Position numbers and translations under genes: made by a program | Shown here: positions 34,247-42,981 of the stretch, piece after piece | Numbering within the stretch: position 1 is the first letter of the stretch | Layout: each line of letters starts with the position of its first letter | Assembly: GCA_026707405.1 (NCBI GenBank) | Contig: JAPOWW010000021.1 | Coordinates: 285,188-349,187, forward strand | Length of the DNA: 64,000 bases | Source of the DNA: Chloroflexota bacterium | GTDB taxonomy: Bacteria > Chloroflexota > UBA11872 > VXNJ01 | Direction: 5' to 3' | The notes under the pieces: model-generated | Told to the model about the DNA's origin: nothing | What the model saw: the letters and a program-made list of their open reading frames with translations, nothing else | Database searches by the model: none

Positions 34247-34990
34247 ATGTCAGCGAGTTTCAACGCGCCAGATATGAACGATTCCCGCCAAGCCGAACCA
34301 GTCAACGTTTACGTTGTACCGGCGCCCGAGGGCGCCGTGGCTTTTTTTGATACTGATTCGGTAGAACTCGATTCGGGAAGTTCGGCGCTTCGCGTCGACA
34401 TTTACTGCCCGTTCGACATCAGCGAGGGCGAGGCCGAGTACATACGGGCCGAAGTCGAGTCCGAGCTTGTCGCCTACGCCAAGCGCAACGCCTACAGGAA
34501 CGCTCGCTGGCCGTTGTATGCGGCTTTGGGAATTGTCGATCTGGTCTTGCTGGCTCTGCTTCTGATCTTTGTGTTCATCAACGGGGACAGATCGTTTCTC
34601 GTTTTCTTCTGGGTGTTTGGCGTCGTGTTCCTTGCCGGGCCGCTTGCGGCTCTCAGACTGATTCTGGCGAGACCCGGGTGTCGCTGGGCCCGATCTATTC
34701 TGCACACTCCCGTCGTGGCAGCCTTCGCGGGCCGGTCGGGAGAAGGCTCAGAGGCCGTAAACAAGGTGTGGAGCGACCTCGGACGGGCAGGCACCCGCAG
34801 GGACCTGGCTACTCTGGAAGAAAGCTGCCGCCTCGTTCGCTGGGGTGCCGGCGTTCGCTTTTATCGCGGATTGCGGCTCGGAGGCGACGACACGCCGGAC
34901 TCCCGATCGCTTTTTCGCAAACTAAGGGGTCTGTTCATAGCGGATATCGAGCCTCGGCCCAGATCGTACTTTCCGTGCCGTACGTCGTAA
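34247..34990 (+). CDS. Unknown two-helix membrane protein, first gene of five-gene operon
   Basis: I do not recognise this 247-residue protein. Residues 1-80 are soluble and acidic. Two hydrophobic helices follow, about 91-110 (LYAALGIVDLVLLALLLIFV) and 118-140 (LVFFWVFGVVFLAGPLAALR), and then a basic cytoplasmic tail with Arg/Trp-rich motifs (LVRWGAGVRFYRGLRL). An AGGG sequence stands just before the ATG, but an in-frame ATG at 34289 is a possible alternative start. It overlaps the next gene by 16 bases. Its conserved-looking arrangement with the SPFH-like protein suggests a membrane complex. Confidence 0.65.
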   Translation: MSASFNAPDMNDSRQAEPVNVYVVPAPEGAVAFFDTDSVELDSGSSALRVDIYCPFDISEGEAEYIRAEVESELVAYAKRNAYRNARWPLYAALGIVDLVLLALLLIFVFINGDRSFLVFFWVFGVVFLAGPLAALRLILARPGCRWARSILHTPVVAAFAGRSGEGSEAVNKVWSDLGRAGTRRDLATLEESCRLVRWGAGVRFYRGLRLGGDDTPDSRSLFRKLRGLFIADIEPRPRSYFPCRTS

Positions 34991-35775
34991 GACAAGCTGT
35001 TTGCCTCAGCATTCCTGTTATGGACGGCACCGTCGTTCGAGCTTCGCGGGGATCGAGACGGCTTTTAGGAGAAGCCAGCGACGTGTTTCGAGGGGAGCCG
35101 CCGCGCATCGCCGTCATCGCGGCGGTCGCCAGCGGGTCGGCCACGACCAAGGAGGACCTGCAATTCGCCTGTCGCCTGGAGACTCGACGGCATTACGTTC
35201 GCGGACCAGCCACTGAAACCGGGGCGGCTCGCGGCATGTCGGGGGTCGGGCGCGCGGTGCTGCGCGGTCTGCTGGGAATCGCCCTGATCATCGCGTCCGG
35301 CGGCCACTGGATTCCGGCGCTCGCCGGAGTGTGGCTGTTGGGATTGAGGGATCTGCTCGCAAGGAGTCGAATGACTCGGACGGCCGCGGGTGGTTCGCCC
35401 GGTTTCGCGGGGATAAGCGTCGTTAGAGCACCCCATCAGGGACTCGCGGAGCTGCGCGAAACAATGACCGTGAACCTGGAAGAAAAGCTGGCTTATCTGG
35501 AGGCATACGAGGCGAGCGTTAAGCTGGGCATTCCCGAGGCCGCGGAGTTGTACACAAAGCTGTTACGGAATCCGAATCCCGGCTCGCTCTCGCCCGAAGA
35601 CGGAATCTGGCTGCCCGACGCGAGCCGCGCCAGAGAGGCGCTTGTCGCGAGTCCTGTCGACGAGCCGGAAGAAGACCTGTACGTGGATGCCGAAATCGTC
35701 GACGCCGAGATTGTCATCGACGAGTCGCCCCTGGCCGGGGACCCGCCCGGCAGGGAATCCGAAGACTTCTATTGA
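34975..35775 (+). CDS. Unknown membrane protein with acidic repeat tail
   Basis: A 266-residue protein that I do not recognise. The GTG at 34975 starts it inside the end of the previous gene (16-base overlap); a longer version from 34678 would overlap that gene by 300 bases and is rejected. A hydrophobic hairpin at about 100-130 (VLRGLLGIALIIASGGHWIPALAGVWLLGL) indicates membrane insertion. A helical segment (about 160-200) and a Glu/Asp-rich C-terminus with tandem DAEIV repeats follow. It ends overlapping the next gene by four bases (TTGA). Confidence 0.6.
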   Translation: MPYVVRQAVCLSIPVMDGTVVRASRGSRRLLGEASDVFRGEPPRIAVIAAVASGSATTKEDLQFACRLETRRHYVRGPATETGAARGMSGVGRAVLRGLLGIALIIASGGHWIPALAGVWLLGLRDLLARSRMTRTAAGGSPGFAGISVVRAPHQGLAELRETMTVNLEEKLAYLEAYEASVKLGIPEAAELYTKLLRNPNPGSLSPEDGIWLPDASRAREALVASPVDEPEEDLYVDAEIVDAEIVIDESPLAGDPPGRESEDFY

Positions 35776-36833
35776 GCGTCAAGGCGCCCCCGTTTTCCCT
35801 GAAGATACCGGTGCATCACCGGGATGTGTTCTACCCGCTGCTCGACGACGAATCATGGGCCGAGGAGTTTGCAAGAATACGTCTTCCCTACGAGACCCGA
35901 GTCTTGGCCGAGGGGCAGATTGGACCCCGGACGTGGGTGCGTTTGAACTCCTACACCATCGGCGAGGGGGGAAGCGGCGGGTCGGTCTGGATCGAGCTTG
36001 CGTCGCGAAGGCCCAGTCCCGCCGAGATCGTCGCGGGCAGGGGTCTCCTGCGCGCGTTCGCTTCGGACTCATCCGAGCGGCGGCGCATTTTGAGCCAGAC
36101 GCTCCTCCACATCATCCTGCTGGAGTATGCCGAGGAGTCTCAACGCCCGTTGTGGCACGCTCCGTCGAACGCCGTAGGCGTGCAGGGCGCGCTGGTAGGC
36201 GCCGAGACCATCGCCTCGCCGGTCCTTTGGAGCGCGCTGAAAGGCGATCTCAACCAGAACCGGCCGTCCACCGTGGTCGCGCTGCGCGATGCCGGCGGAG
36301 TGGGCGGACTCGAAGGATTCGACGGTTTTACCACCGCCGCGGTCGAAGTTCCCGCTGGTGTTCGTCTCAAGATATTGACTGAAGTTGAGAATCATTGGAG
36401 CCGCTTTGGCCGTATTTCCACTCCCGGAAGCGGCTTGAAGTGGGTCCAAAGACGGCTCGGTCCGCATCGTGACCTGGATACCGCGTCGACAATTTCAAAC
36501 CTCATGCGCTTCGGTGAATATCGACGCCGTTACCGGTCGATCCCGCGAAAGCTCGAGGACGGTGAGTTGAGTGCGTACTACCCGCGCAACGCCGTCGAGG
36601 CCGCCGCCTGCGCCTCGGCGTCGCTCATTCCCATCGCGCCGGGAGTGTTCTGGGACGTCACCGGCGGCTCCGCCGGCGACGCGCAAACGACAGCCGGTTA
36701 CTCGCACCGCAACCACGGCGCTATTTCTTATACCGCCATCGCTACTTCGATGCGGCAGGAACAGCGCGCAAACTTCCTGCTTGCGGCGTTATCCGCCGTA
36801 ATCGTGGCGTCCGCATCCTCGACGGCGGCGTAG
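35772..36833 (+). CDS. Unknown protein, third gene of SPFH/RodZ operon
   Basis: A 353-residue protein without a recognisable family. It starts with TTG, coupled by TTGA to the previous stop. It contains several Gly-rich segments (IGEGGSGGSVW, ALRDAGGVGGLEGFDGF), a region with conserved-looking His/Tyr/Arg residues (YSHRNHGAISYTAIATSM) near the C-terminus, and an alanine-rich end. No signal peptide or clear membrane helix is present except a weakly hydrophobic C-terminus. The arrangement resembles a soluble enzyme or scaffold, but no catalytic motif was identified. Confidence 0.6.
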   Translation: MSVKAPPFSLKIPVHHRDVFYPLLDDESWAEEFARIRLPYETRVLAEGQIGPRTWVRLNSYTIGEGGSGGSVWIELASRRPSPAEIVAGRGLLRAFASDSSERRRILSQTLLHIILLEYAEESQRPLWHAPSNAVGVQGALVGAETIASPVLWSALKGDLNQNRPSTVVALRDAGGVGGLEGFDGFTTAAVEVPAGVRLKILTEVENHWSRFGRISTPGSGLKWVQRRLGPHRDLDTASTISNLMRFGEYRRRYRSIPRKLEDGELSAYYPRNAVEAAACASASLIPIAPGVFWDVTGGSAGDAQTTAGYSHRNHGAISYTAIATSMRQEQRANFLLAALSAVIVASASSTAA

Positions 36834-36842
36834 CGTTTCACC

Positions 36843-38480
36843 ATGACGAACGGGCCAGACCGTGACGAGATCGAGGACGCCGAAGTTGCAGAATTCGACG
36901 CCGAACTGGTCGCCTTCGACGAGGACCTCTTAGACGAGAATCAGCCGCCCGAAGCCGAAACCGAACCAGACGACGAGCCTGAAAAGAAATTCTCCGAGGG
37001 CTTCGAATACGCCGAAGTCCCAAATCCGTTTACTGACGGGACGCTCCTTGCCCACGATCCGCAGGCGTTGCTGCTGGCTCTGACCGATCCGGGGCCGCAG
37101 CTTCGAACTCTGGTGTGCAGCGATCCGGAGACGTCGGACGGAGCCGTCGCGGGGATAGACGAGGTTCGGGATATCGAGGAGTCGGCGCTCAAACGCGCCA
37201 GGGCGGGGCGGCGCGCGCGGTCGACCCGCAGACTTTTCTGGCGGATAACGGCCGTCGGACTGCCTTTCACCGTCGCGTCGTTGCTCGGCGCGCTGGGTCT
37301 GCTTATCCACACGATTCCGGCCATTGGGCCGGCCGCCGGCGAGTTCGTCAGCACTGCCGGATCCTCCGTCGGCGGCCTTCCGCTGGGTATCGTCATAGCC
37401 GCGATTCCTTCGCTTTTCATAGTCTGGAAAACAAGCAAGCGATTCGACGCCGGATTTGCCGCCAAACCATCGAAATCCGGCAAGCGTCTCGATCCGCAAG
37501 TGCATCGCAGCGGCGGACAGGAATACTCTGATTTCTTGGACGAGATCCAACCGCTGATCGAGGAGTCGCGCCAGCTTTCATACCGCAGACGTTCTCTAAC
37601 GGGCGAAAACGCCAAGCGCCTGGAGGCGCTGTTCGAAACGATGGTGCGTGTCAGCAGGCGCCACGGAATTCACGCGGCGGCCTCGATGTACGGCGACTTC
37701 ACAACCCGGATGTGGCGGGCCAGCGCGCTCGCCCGAAGGCGGATCGCCTTTATAGCTTTGCGCAGGGCGCCGACGAAGATTGCCGATATAACCGCGCCGT
37801 ACTCCACTCGCGGGTCCCCGCGCGGAGTCGGCGGCATCGCGGCTTATCTGCGGCTACCCGCCGGAGTTCTGGTTGCGGTGGCGCTGTTTCTGCTCGGTGG
37901 ACTCTACCGCCTGCCGCCGGAGGAAGCGGAGGTCTTGCGCCCCAATCAGGTCTTTGCCTTCCCGCAGATTCTGGACGTCATTTCGGTTACGAACTTCTCA
38001 CGCGACCAGTTCCCCGAAATCTATCTGGATTCGGTGACTGCCGTTGACGGTCCCGGCTGGTTCTGGAGCTGGCCGTCGCCGCTGACCCAGCGCGAGCACG
38101 TCAATCTCTCCAACCGCAAGGTGAGAGTCGAGTCGTTCCTGGGGCTCCGGGGTGACGGGTCCACCGAAATTGTTAGCGTCGAGATCACCTTCAGTGTCCG
38201 TGATACAAGCAAGTGGATCGCACTGGGCAGATCGAGTGACGCTGACAGGGAGGTCAGGGATCGCTTGGGCCAGCTTCTGGCGGACCACATCGCCGATGTG
38301 AAGGAAGAGCGGGCGGCGCTGCCGGGCCGGCCGGCCAACATCGCCGAAGCCATCAAGGACGACATGCTTGACGTGCTGACCAGCTTCGTTTCCGACATCA
38401 ACATCGAAGCCGAGGTCGAGGACCTTGGCATTCACGTCGATTCCGCCGACGACTACGGCTTCGGGTCGTATCGGTCCTGA
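36843..38480 (+). CDS. SPFH/band 7-like membrane protein
   Basis: A 545-residue protein. It opens with about 120 very acidic residues, then two hydrophobic segments (about 135-160 and 175-200), a soluble helical region, a third membrane helix at about 350-365 (LPAGVLVAVALFLLGGLY), and finally a domain of about 170 residues. In that domain YRLPPEEAEVLRPNQ, the W-x-W-P-x-P segment, VSVEITFSVRDTSKW and NIEAEVEDLGIHV follow the pattern of SPFH domains in HflK/stomatin: two strands, a Y/F-x-V motif and a long helix. SPFH proteins organise membrane microdomains and regulate proteases. It follows the third gene by nine bases and precedes the RodZ-like gene by three. Confidence 0.65.
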   Translation: MTNGPDRDEIEDAEVAEFDAELVAFDEDLLDENQPPEAETEPDDEPEKKFSEGFEYAEVPNPFTDGTLLAHDPQALLLALTDPGPQLRTLVCSDPETSDGAVAGIDEVRDIEESALKRARAGRRARSTRRLFWRITAVGLPFTVASLLGALGLLIHTIPAIGPAAGEFVSTAGSSVGGLPLGIVIAAIPSLFIVWKTSKRFDAGFAAKPSKSGKRLDPQVHRSGGQEYSDFLDEIQPLIEESRQLSYRRRSLTGENAKRLEALFETMVRVSRRHGIHAAASMYGDFTTRMWRASALARRRIAFIALRRAPTKIADITAPYSTRGSPRGVGGIAAYLRLPAGVLVAVALFLLGGLYRLPPEEAEVLRPNQVFAFPQILDVISVTNFSRDQFPEIYLDSVTAVDGPGWFWSWPSPLTQREHVNLSNRKVRVESFLGLRGDGSTEIVSVEITFSVRDTSKWIALGRSSDADREVRDRLGQLLADHIADVKEERAALPGRPANIAEAIKDDMLDVLTSFVSDINIEAEVEDLGIHVDSADDYGFGSYRS

Positions 38481-38483
38481 CTG

Positions 38484-39230
38484 ATGGAGGCCGACCCAGC
38501 GGAGCGTGGGACCGTAGGGGCGATTCTTCGCGCCGCGCGCGAAGAGAAGAACATAAGCGTGGAGGCCATAGCCGCCGGAACGCACATCCGGCTCAACTTC
38601 CTTCGCGACCTCGAGCGCGACAATTTGGGCGCCCTGCCCCACAAGGTCTACGTAACCGGCTTCATCAAAAGCTACTGCGATTTCCTGGACATCGACCCGC
38701 AATACGCTCTCGACGCCTACGAGCTGCAGACGGCGACGCCAGGCGTCAGGATGATGCCGGATACCCGAATACCCATCGGAACGGGCAGGCGCGTATCGTA
38801 CCGATCGCTGCTGATTCTGCTCGCCGTTTTGGGCGTGCTCGTCATCGCCACCAACTTCTTCTTCCGCAACTATCGATCACCCGACGCTTCGACAACCGCC
38901 GCCTCGACTGTGCCGCCGACTGAGACGGTCACGGTGCAAAAAGTCCTGCCCGCCTTCAACGTGCCCACGCCGGCCGCGGATTCCAAGGCGATTGCGATCT
39001 TCTTTGAGATAGTTGCCGAGATGAACGTCAACGTCCAGGCGAGCGTGGACGGCAAACAAGTATTTGACGGATTTATGGGTCCTGGCGAACACAAGCTGTG
39101 GACCGCCTCGGAGTCCGTCTCGCTCGTCACCGATAATGCGGGAGGTTTGCGGGTTACCGTAAACGGGCAGCCGGCAGGCCAGCTTGGGCGTGTCGGCGAG
39201 CGCCTCGAACGGCGGTGGGAAGCGAACTAG
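38484..39230 (+). CDS. RodZ-like cell-shape protein
   Basis: A 248-residue protein with the RodZ layout: a cytoplasmic helix-turn-helix (about 8-75, VGAILRAAREEKNISVEAIA, then RDLERDNLGALPHKVYVTGF and the Y-x-x-x-L-D-I-D motif), a single membrane helix (about 108-128, LLILLAVLGVLVIATNFFF), a Thr/Pro linker and an extracellular beta-domain (about 170-248, DUF4115-like). RodZ links MreB to the cell wall in rod-shaped cells; mreB is not nearby. It is separated from the SPFH-like gene by three bases and belongs to its operon, a link that is not usual. Confidence 0.8.
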   Translation: MEADPAERGTVGAILRAAREEKNISVEAIAAGTHIRLNFLRDLERDNLGALPHKVYVTGFIKSYCDFLDIDPQYALDAYELQTATPGVRMMPDTRIPIGTGRRVSYRSLLILLAVLGVLVIATNFFFRNYRSPDASTTAASTVPPTETVTVQKVLPAFNVPTPAADSKAIAIFFEIVAEMNVNVQASVDGKQVFDGFMGPGEHKLWTASESVSLVTDNAGGLRVTVNGQPAGQLGRVGERLERRWEAN

Positions 39231-39361
39231 CGCACGTCGGCGGCGGCTGGACCGTCGGGAACGTGGGCTCCTGCGGATGACAGGAAATCTCCGTCCTGCA
39301 GCCCTCGGGGCTAGACTGAGCGGCGCGTTCAGATTGACTTGGTTAGAACGGAGGTCCGGCG

Positions 39362-40117
39362 ATGGGAGAGCTTGACGGTCAGGTTGCCATCGTCACCGGC
39401 GCGGGCACGGGCATAGGCGTTTCGATTGCCCGTCACCTTGCGGACGCGGGCGCGAAGCTGGTCGTCTCGGCCTACAACAGTTTCGATGGAGCGGAGGACC
39501 TGGCCAGGTCGCTTTCGGAGACAGGCGAGGCCATCGCGGTCAAGAGCGACTTTCGCAACGCATCGAATGCCGCCGGCGTGGTCGAAGCCGCGATCGACTC
39601 GTTCGGGCGTCTCGACATCGTCGTCAACAATGCCGGTTACACCATGGACAAAACATTTACTGACTGCACCGAGCAGGACTGGGATGACCTGCTGAACATC
39701 AATCTGAAGGCGATGTTCGTGACGTGCTCGGCGGCGGCGCCGCATCTCATATCGCGTCAATACGGCCGCATTATCAACCTGAGCTCGGTGCACAGCGTCC
39801 AGCACGTGCCAGGCTTTGTGTTGTACGGCACCACCAAGGGCGCCATAAACGCGTTCACTCAGTCGCTGGCGGTGGAGTTGGCCCCGCACAAGATAACGGT
39901 CAACGCGATAGCTCCGGGAGCGATCTACGTGCCGCGCTACGACCGCACCGGAGCCGACAAGGAAGCAATCGCGAGCAGGATCCCGGTTCGCGCGCTCGGC
40001 GACGTCGACGACATCGGGCGGGCCGCGGCTTTCCTGGCGTCGCCCGACGCCGACTACATAAGCGGCGAAGTTATGTTTATCGACGGCGCGCTTACGTCCC
40101 GCATGCGACTGGGCTGA
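39362..40117 (+). CDS. Short-chain dehydrogenase/reductase (FabG-like)
   Basis: A 251-residue SDR with GGAGG seven bases before the ATG. The NAD(P) motif is TGAGTGIG, NNAG is in VVNNAGYT, and the catalytic Ser-Tyr-Lys triad is in NLSSVHS and YGTTKGAI. The C-terminal motif GEVMFIDGAL is normal. It would reduce a ketone or oxidise an alcohol, in the 3-oxoacyl-ACP/glucose dehydrogenase subgroup, but the substrate is unknown. It stands alone, convergent with the next gene (an aldo/keto reductase). Confidence 0.88.
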   Translation: MGELDGQVAIVTGAGTGIGVSIARHLADAGAKLVVSAYNSFDGAEDLARSLSETGEAIAVKSDFRNASNAAGVVEAAIDSFGRLDIVVNNAGYTMDKTFTDCTEQDWDDLLNINLKAMFVTCSAAAPHLISRQYGRIINLSSVHSVQHVPGFVLYGTTKGAINAFTQSLAVELAPHKITVNAIAPGAIYVPRYDRTGADKEAIASRIPVRALGDVDDIGRAAAFLASPDADYISGEVMFIDGALTSRMRLG

Positions 40118-40150
40118 TAGCCGAGAGCCGCGGGCTCGCTAAAACGCCGG

Positions 40151-41077
40151 CTAGTTTCCTTCCAACCAGTCGATCTCGTCGTCTCCAAGCGCCAGGGCGC
40201 TCGCCTCGAGAAGCTGGTTTAGTTGTTCGAGGTTCTCCGGAGAAACGATCGCCAGCGACGGATACTTCTGGCTCAACACGTAGGCGCAGGCGACCTGGGT
40301 GGGGTTGAGATTGCGCTGGCGCCCGAACTCGGAAGCCCGTTGCAGGCGTTTGCGGTTTTCGTCGTTGCCGTACGTCCTGACCATGTCGTCGTAGTCGGCA
40401 TCCTCTGGACCGAGATTGCGACTGAAGAAACCGCGGCTAAGCGATGACCAGCAAACATTGGGCATTCCGGTCTCCACCAGCCAGTTGCGATAGTCCGCGT
40501 CCATCTCCAGGCACTCCCACCACATCGGTTCGTTGGTCACTGCCAGCCCCGCGTAGTTGCTCACGACCGCGAAACCACTCAGCCCGTTCTCGCCCGCGTA
40601 GTCGTTCGCGGCCTGGACTCTCGCCTGCGTCCAGTTCGACGCCCCGAGCACGCTTATCGACCCGGCGCTGACGCAGTCGTTGAGCCAGCCCATGATCTCG
40701 CCGACCGGCACTTGCGGGTTGTCGCGGTGCATCAGGAAGATGTCGATTCGGTCGGTTTGCAGCGCCTTGAGGCTTTCGGAGACATCGCTTTCCAGCGCTT
40801 CCCTGGTTACGCGGCGCGTGAAGCCGCGGGGATGGCATCCCTTGGTCAAGACCGTGAATTCATCCCGCACGCCCCGGCTGGCAAGCCAGTTCCCGATTGC
40901 CTGCTCGCTCTCGCCGCCGCCGTAGATTCGCCCGGTGTCCACGATGTTGCCTCCGCCTTCGACGTAGACGTCCAGCCGCTCGTTGGTTCCCTCCTGATCT
41001 TTTAGGAAAAATCTGTCTGAACCCATGACGAGGTTCGACACCGGAAAGCTGAGTCCGGGAATGTCTACGTAGTCCAC
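40151..41077 (-). CDS. Aldo/keto reductase
   Basis: A 308-residue TIM-barrel oxidoreductase. The catalytic tetrad is visible: Asp in VDTGRIYG, Tyr55-like in the same segment, Lys in VLTKGCHP and His in LMHRDN. The C-terminal cofactor site is IVSPENLEQLNQLL. The start is a GTG with AGGAGG seven bases upstream. It would reduce aldehydes or sugars with NADPH. The variant C-H-P-R-G after the lysine is also found in other members, so activity is expected. It lies between two convergent/divergent enzymes and is not in an operon. Confidence 0.85.
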   Translation of the reverse strand: MDYVDIPGLSFPVSNLVMGSDRFFLKDQEGTNERLDVYVEGGGNIVDTGRIYGGGESEQAIGNWLASRGVRDEFTVLTKGCHPRGFTRRVTREALESDVSESLKALQTDRIDIFLMHRDNPQVPVGEIMGWLNDCVSAGSISVLGASNWTQARVQAANDYAGENGLSGFAVVSNYAGLAVTNEPMWWECLEMDADYRNWLVETGMPNVCWSSLSRGFFSRNLGPEDADYDDMVRTYGNDENRKRLQRASEFGRQRNLNPTQVACAYVLSQKYPSLAIVSPENLEQLNQLLEASALALGDDEIDWLEGN

Positions 41078-41231
41078 CGAATAGCCTCCTGCGCGCTTTT
41101 GTGATGATTCTCCGAGTGGGGCTGCCGCAGTCTATCCGCTATCGCCGCCGCCTTGACGCCCGCGCCGATTGGTGCCAGGCGATTCAGCCGTCCGGGCGTC
41201 GGCACTCTTCTCGAATGTCGAAGCGATTGTG

Positions 41232-41240
41232 TGGTATATA
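41232..41240 (+). promoter_or_regulatory. Extended -10 promoter of the peroxiredoxin gene
   Basis: TGGTATATA (41232-41240) is a TG-n extended -10, similar to the element at 34185. The leader would be about 47 bases. The -35 is poor. Confidence 0.35.
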
Positions 41241-41293
41241 CCTCGACGCGTGGAAACAAGCGCGGGCATGTAATTCTCGACGGAGGTCGCATA

Positions 41294-41770
41294 GTGAGTT
41301 CCCAGTTGAAGGTAGGCGATACGGCGCCACAATTCTCCGCGCCCGCCACTAGCCCCAATCCTCTGGTGTTGTCGGACCTGCTCGAAGACAAGACAGTCGT
41401 GCTGGCGTTCTACCCCAAGTCGTTCACCGGAGGCTGAACTCACGAGCTCCAGAGACTTCAGGAGCTTTATCCTCAGTTTGAGGAAGCGGGAGCGGAGGTG
41501 GTTGGGATCAGCGCCGACGACCTCTCGACGCAGCAGCGCTTCTCGGAGAGCTTCGGCGACGGACTGCAATTTCCACTTATCGCCGATTCGACCTGCGAGG
41601 TGATGAGCGCCTACGGCTCTAAGATGCCCGACGCCGACATGAGTAATCGCATGACGTTCGTGGTCGACCGCAACGCCAGGATCGCCTACGTCAATCCGGA
41701 CGTCGACGCGCGCAGCGACGCCCAATACGCGGCGCTGGTCGAGAGCGTAAGCGCGCTGGCCGGGGGCTAG
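41294..41770 (+). CDS. Peroxiredoxin (AhpC/TSA, BCP-like) with in-frame TGA for the catalytic residue: probable selenoprotein
   Basis: The start is the GTG at 41294, seven bases after GGAGG. The frame is interrupted only by TGA at 41435-41437 (codon 48) and otherwise continues through 158 residues to TAG at 41770. The peroxiredoxin active-site pattern P-x-x-x-T-x-x-C reads P41-K-S-F-T45-G-G-[TGA], so the stop codon sits exactly at the peroxidatic cysteine. After it follow THELQRLQELYPQF and AEVVGISADD, typical thioredoxin-fold core strands, and the sequence is fully conserved in style on both sides. A stem-loop begins 6 bases after the TGA (41444-41467). This is best explained by selenocysteine insertion. 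A resolving cysteine is not present near the active site; one Cys lies later in STCEVM. A plain nonsense mutation remains possible. Confidence 0.8.
41444..41467 (+). promoter_or_regulatory. SECIS-like hairpin
   Basis: GAGCTCC (41444-41450) pairs with GGAGCTT (41461-41467): six Watson-Crick pairs plus one G-U. Inside, GA and TC pair around the apical loop GACT, whose first base is G, about 16 bases after the TGA. Distance, stem and G in the loop fit the general bacterial SECIS pattern recognised by SelB. The SECIS stem also encodes protein (ELQRLQEL). Confidence 0.6.
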
Positions 41771-41831
41771 AGCAAAGAGCGCGCGGAGCTTCCCGTCGGC
41801 AGGCTTGGTCTGTCGTTACGCGTCCGCCCGT

Positions 41832-42860
41832 TTATCTTGCCAGTGATCCCCCAAGTCTGGCGGCCACTTCGGGCGCCCAGTACGTGATCACAATGTCCGC
41901 GCCCGCCCGCACGATTGCGGTTAGCGCTTCATCAACGGCCCGTTGCTCGTCGATCCAGCCTCGCTGCGCGGCTGCCTTGACCATTGAGTATTCGCCGCTC
42001 ACGTTGTAGGCCGCGATCGGCGTGTTGAACTCCGCCCGCGCCGCCGCGATTACGTCCAGGTAAGCCAGCGCGGGCTTCACCATCACGATATCGGCCCCTT
42101 CGTCGATATCGAGCTCGATCTCGCGCAGCGCCTCGCGCACGTTCGGCGGGTCCATCTGATAGGTCGAGCGGTCGCCGAACTGCGGCGTCGAGTCGGCGGC
42201 TTCCCGGAACGGGCCGTAGAAGGCGCTCGCGTACTTCGCCGCGTACGACATGATTCCAACTTGCTCGAATCCGTTGTCGTCGAGCGCCTCCCGAATAGCG
42301 CCCACGCGCCCGTCCATCATGTCCGAGGGGGCCGCGAAATCCGCGCCCGCCCGCGCGTGCGACAAGGCCACCGCCACCATCACGTCCAGCGAGGCGTCGT
42401 TGTCGATCTCTCCGCTGGACACGATGCCGCAGTGACCGTGGTCGGTATAGGCGCATACGCACACGTCAGAAAAGACCACGACCTCGGGACTTGACCGCTT
42501 GATGCGTCGAATCGCTTCCTGGACAGCGCCGTCGTCGGCAAACGCGTCGGTGGCGGCATCGTCTTTGTAGCGCGGCGATCCAAACAGCAGGACCGCGGGC
42601 ACGCCGGCGCGGAATGCGGAGGCGGCGGCTTCTTCTGCCAGGTCCGCCGACAGACGCCGCTGTCCCGGCATGGCCTCTATCGGCTGTTCGACGCCCCGGC
42701 CAGCCGCCACGAATATCGGATAGACGAGCATGTCCGCCGACAGGCGGCTCTCCCGCACGAGGCGGCGCACTGCTTGAGACCTGCGCAGCCGCCGGGGGCG
42801 AACCGGAAGATCGCGCTCCGTGGGGTCGCTATCTACTAGATTCCGTTCCAGCATTCGCAT
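41832..42860 (-). CDS. hemB: Delta-aminolevulinic acid dehydratase (porphobilinogen synthase)
   Basis: A 342-residue TIM-barrel enzyme. RPRRLRRSQAVRRLVRES is the typical N-terminal arm. The metal-binding region reads DVCVCAYTDHGHCG (three cysteines, zinc type). SDMMDGRVGAIR, then SYAAKYASAFYGPFREA, holds one active-site lysine, and MVKPALAYLDVI holds the second (Schiff base) lysine. AAYNVSGEYSMVKAA is also conserved. It condenses two aminolevulinate molecules to porphobilinogen. It is the last gene of hemC-cobA/hemD-hemB, 121 bases after the fusion gene. hemA and hemL are not in the window. Confidence 0.95.
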   Translation of the reverse strand: MRMLERNLVDSDPTERDLPVRPRRLRRSQAVRRLVRESRLSADMLVYPIFVAAGRGVEQPIEAMPGQRRLSADLAEEAAASAFRAGVPAVLLFGSPRYKDDAATDAFADDGAVQEAIRRIKRSSPEVVVFSDVCVCAYTDHGHCGIVSSGEIDNDASLDVMVAVALSHARAGADFAAPSDMMDGRVGAIREALDDNGFEQVGIMSYAAKYASAFYGPFREAADSTPQFGDRSTYQMDPPNVREALREIELDIDEGADIVMVKPALAYLDVIAAARAEFNTPIAAYNVSGEYSMVKAAAQRGWIDEQRAVDEALTAIVRAGADIVITYWAPEVAARLGGSLAR

Positions 42861-42981
42861 CTTTAGTCACCGGGGGTTTCGTACCCATCTGGCAATTCGC
42901 CGCGCCTGTTTTCCCATCATCAAAAGGCGAGACGTGGTCACCCTCGATTGTATTCGGTGAAAGAAGGGATGCGGCCATAAC

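Noticed and set aside
34678..34974. Long 5' extension of the second gene in the SPFH/RodZ operon
   Set aside because: It lies entirely inside the first gene in another frame; the GTG at 34975 gives the usual short overlap.
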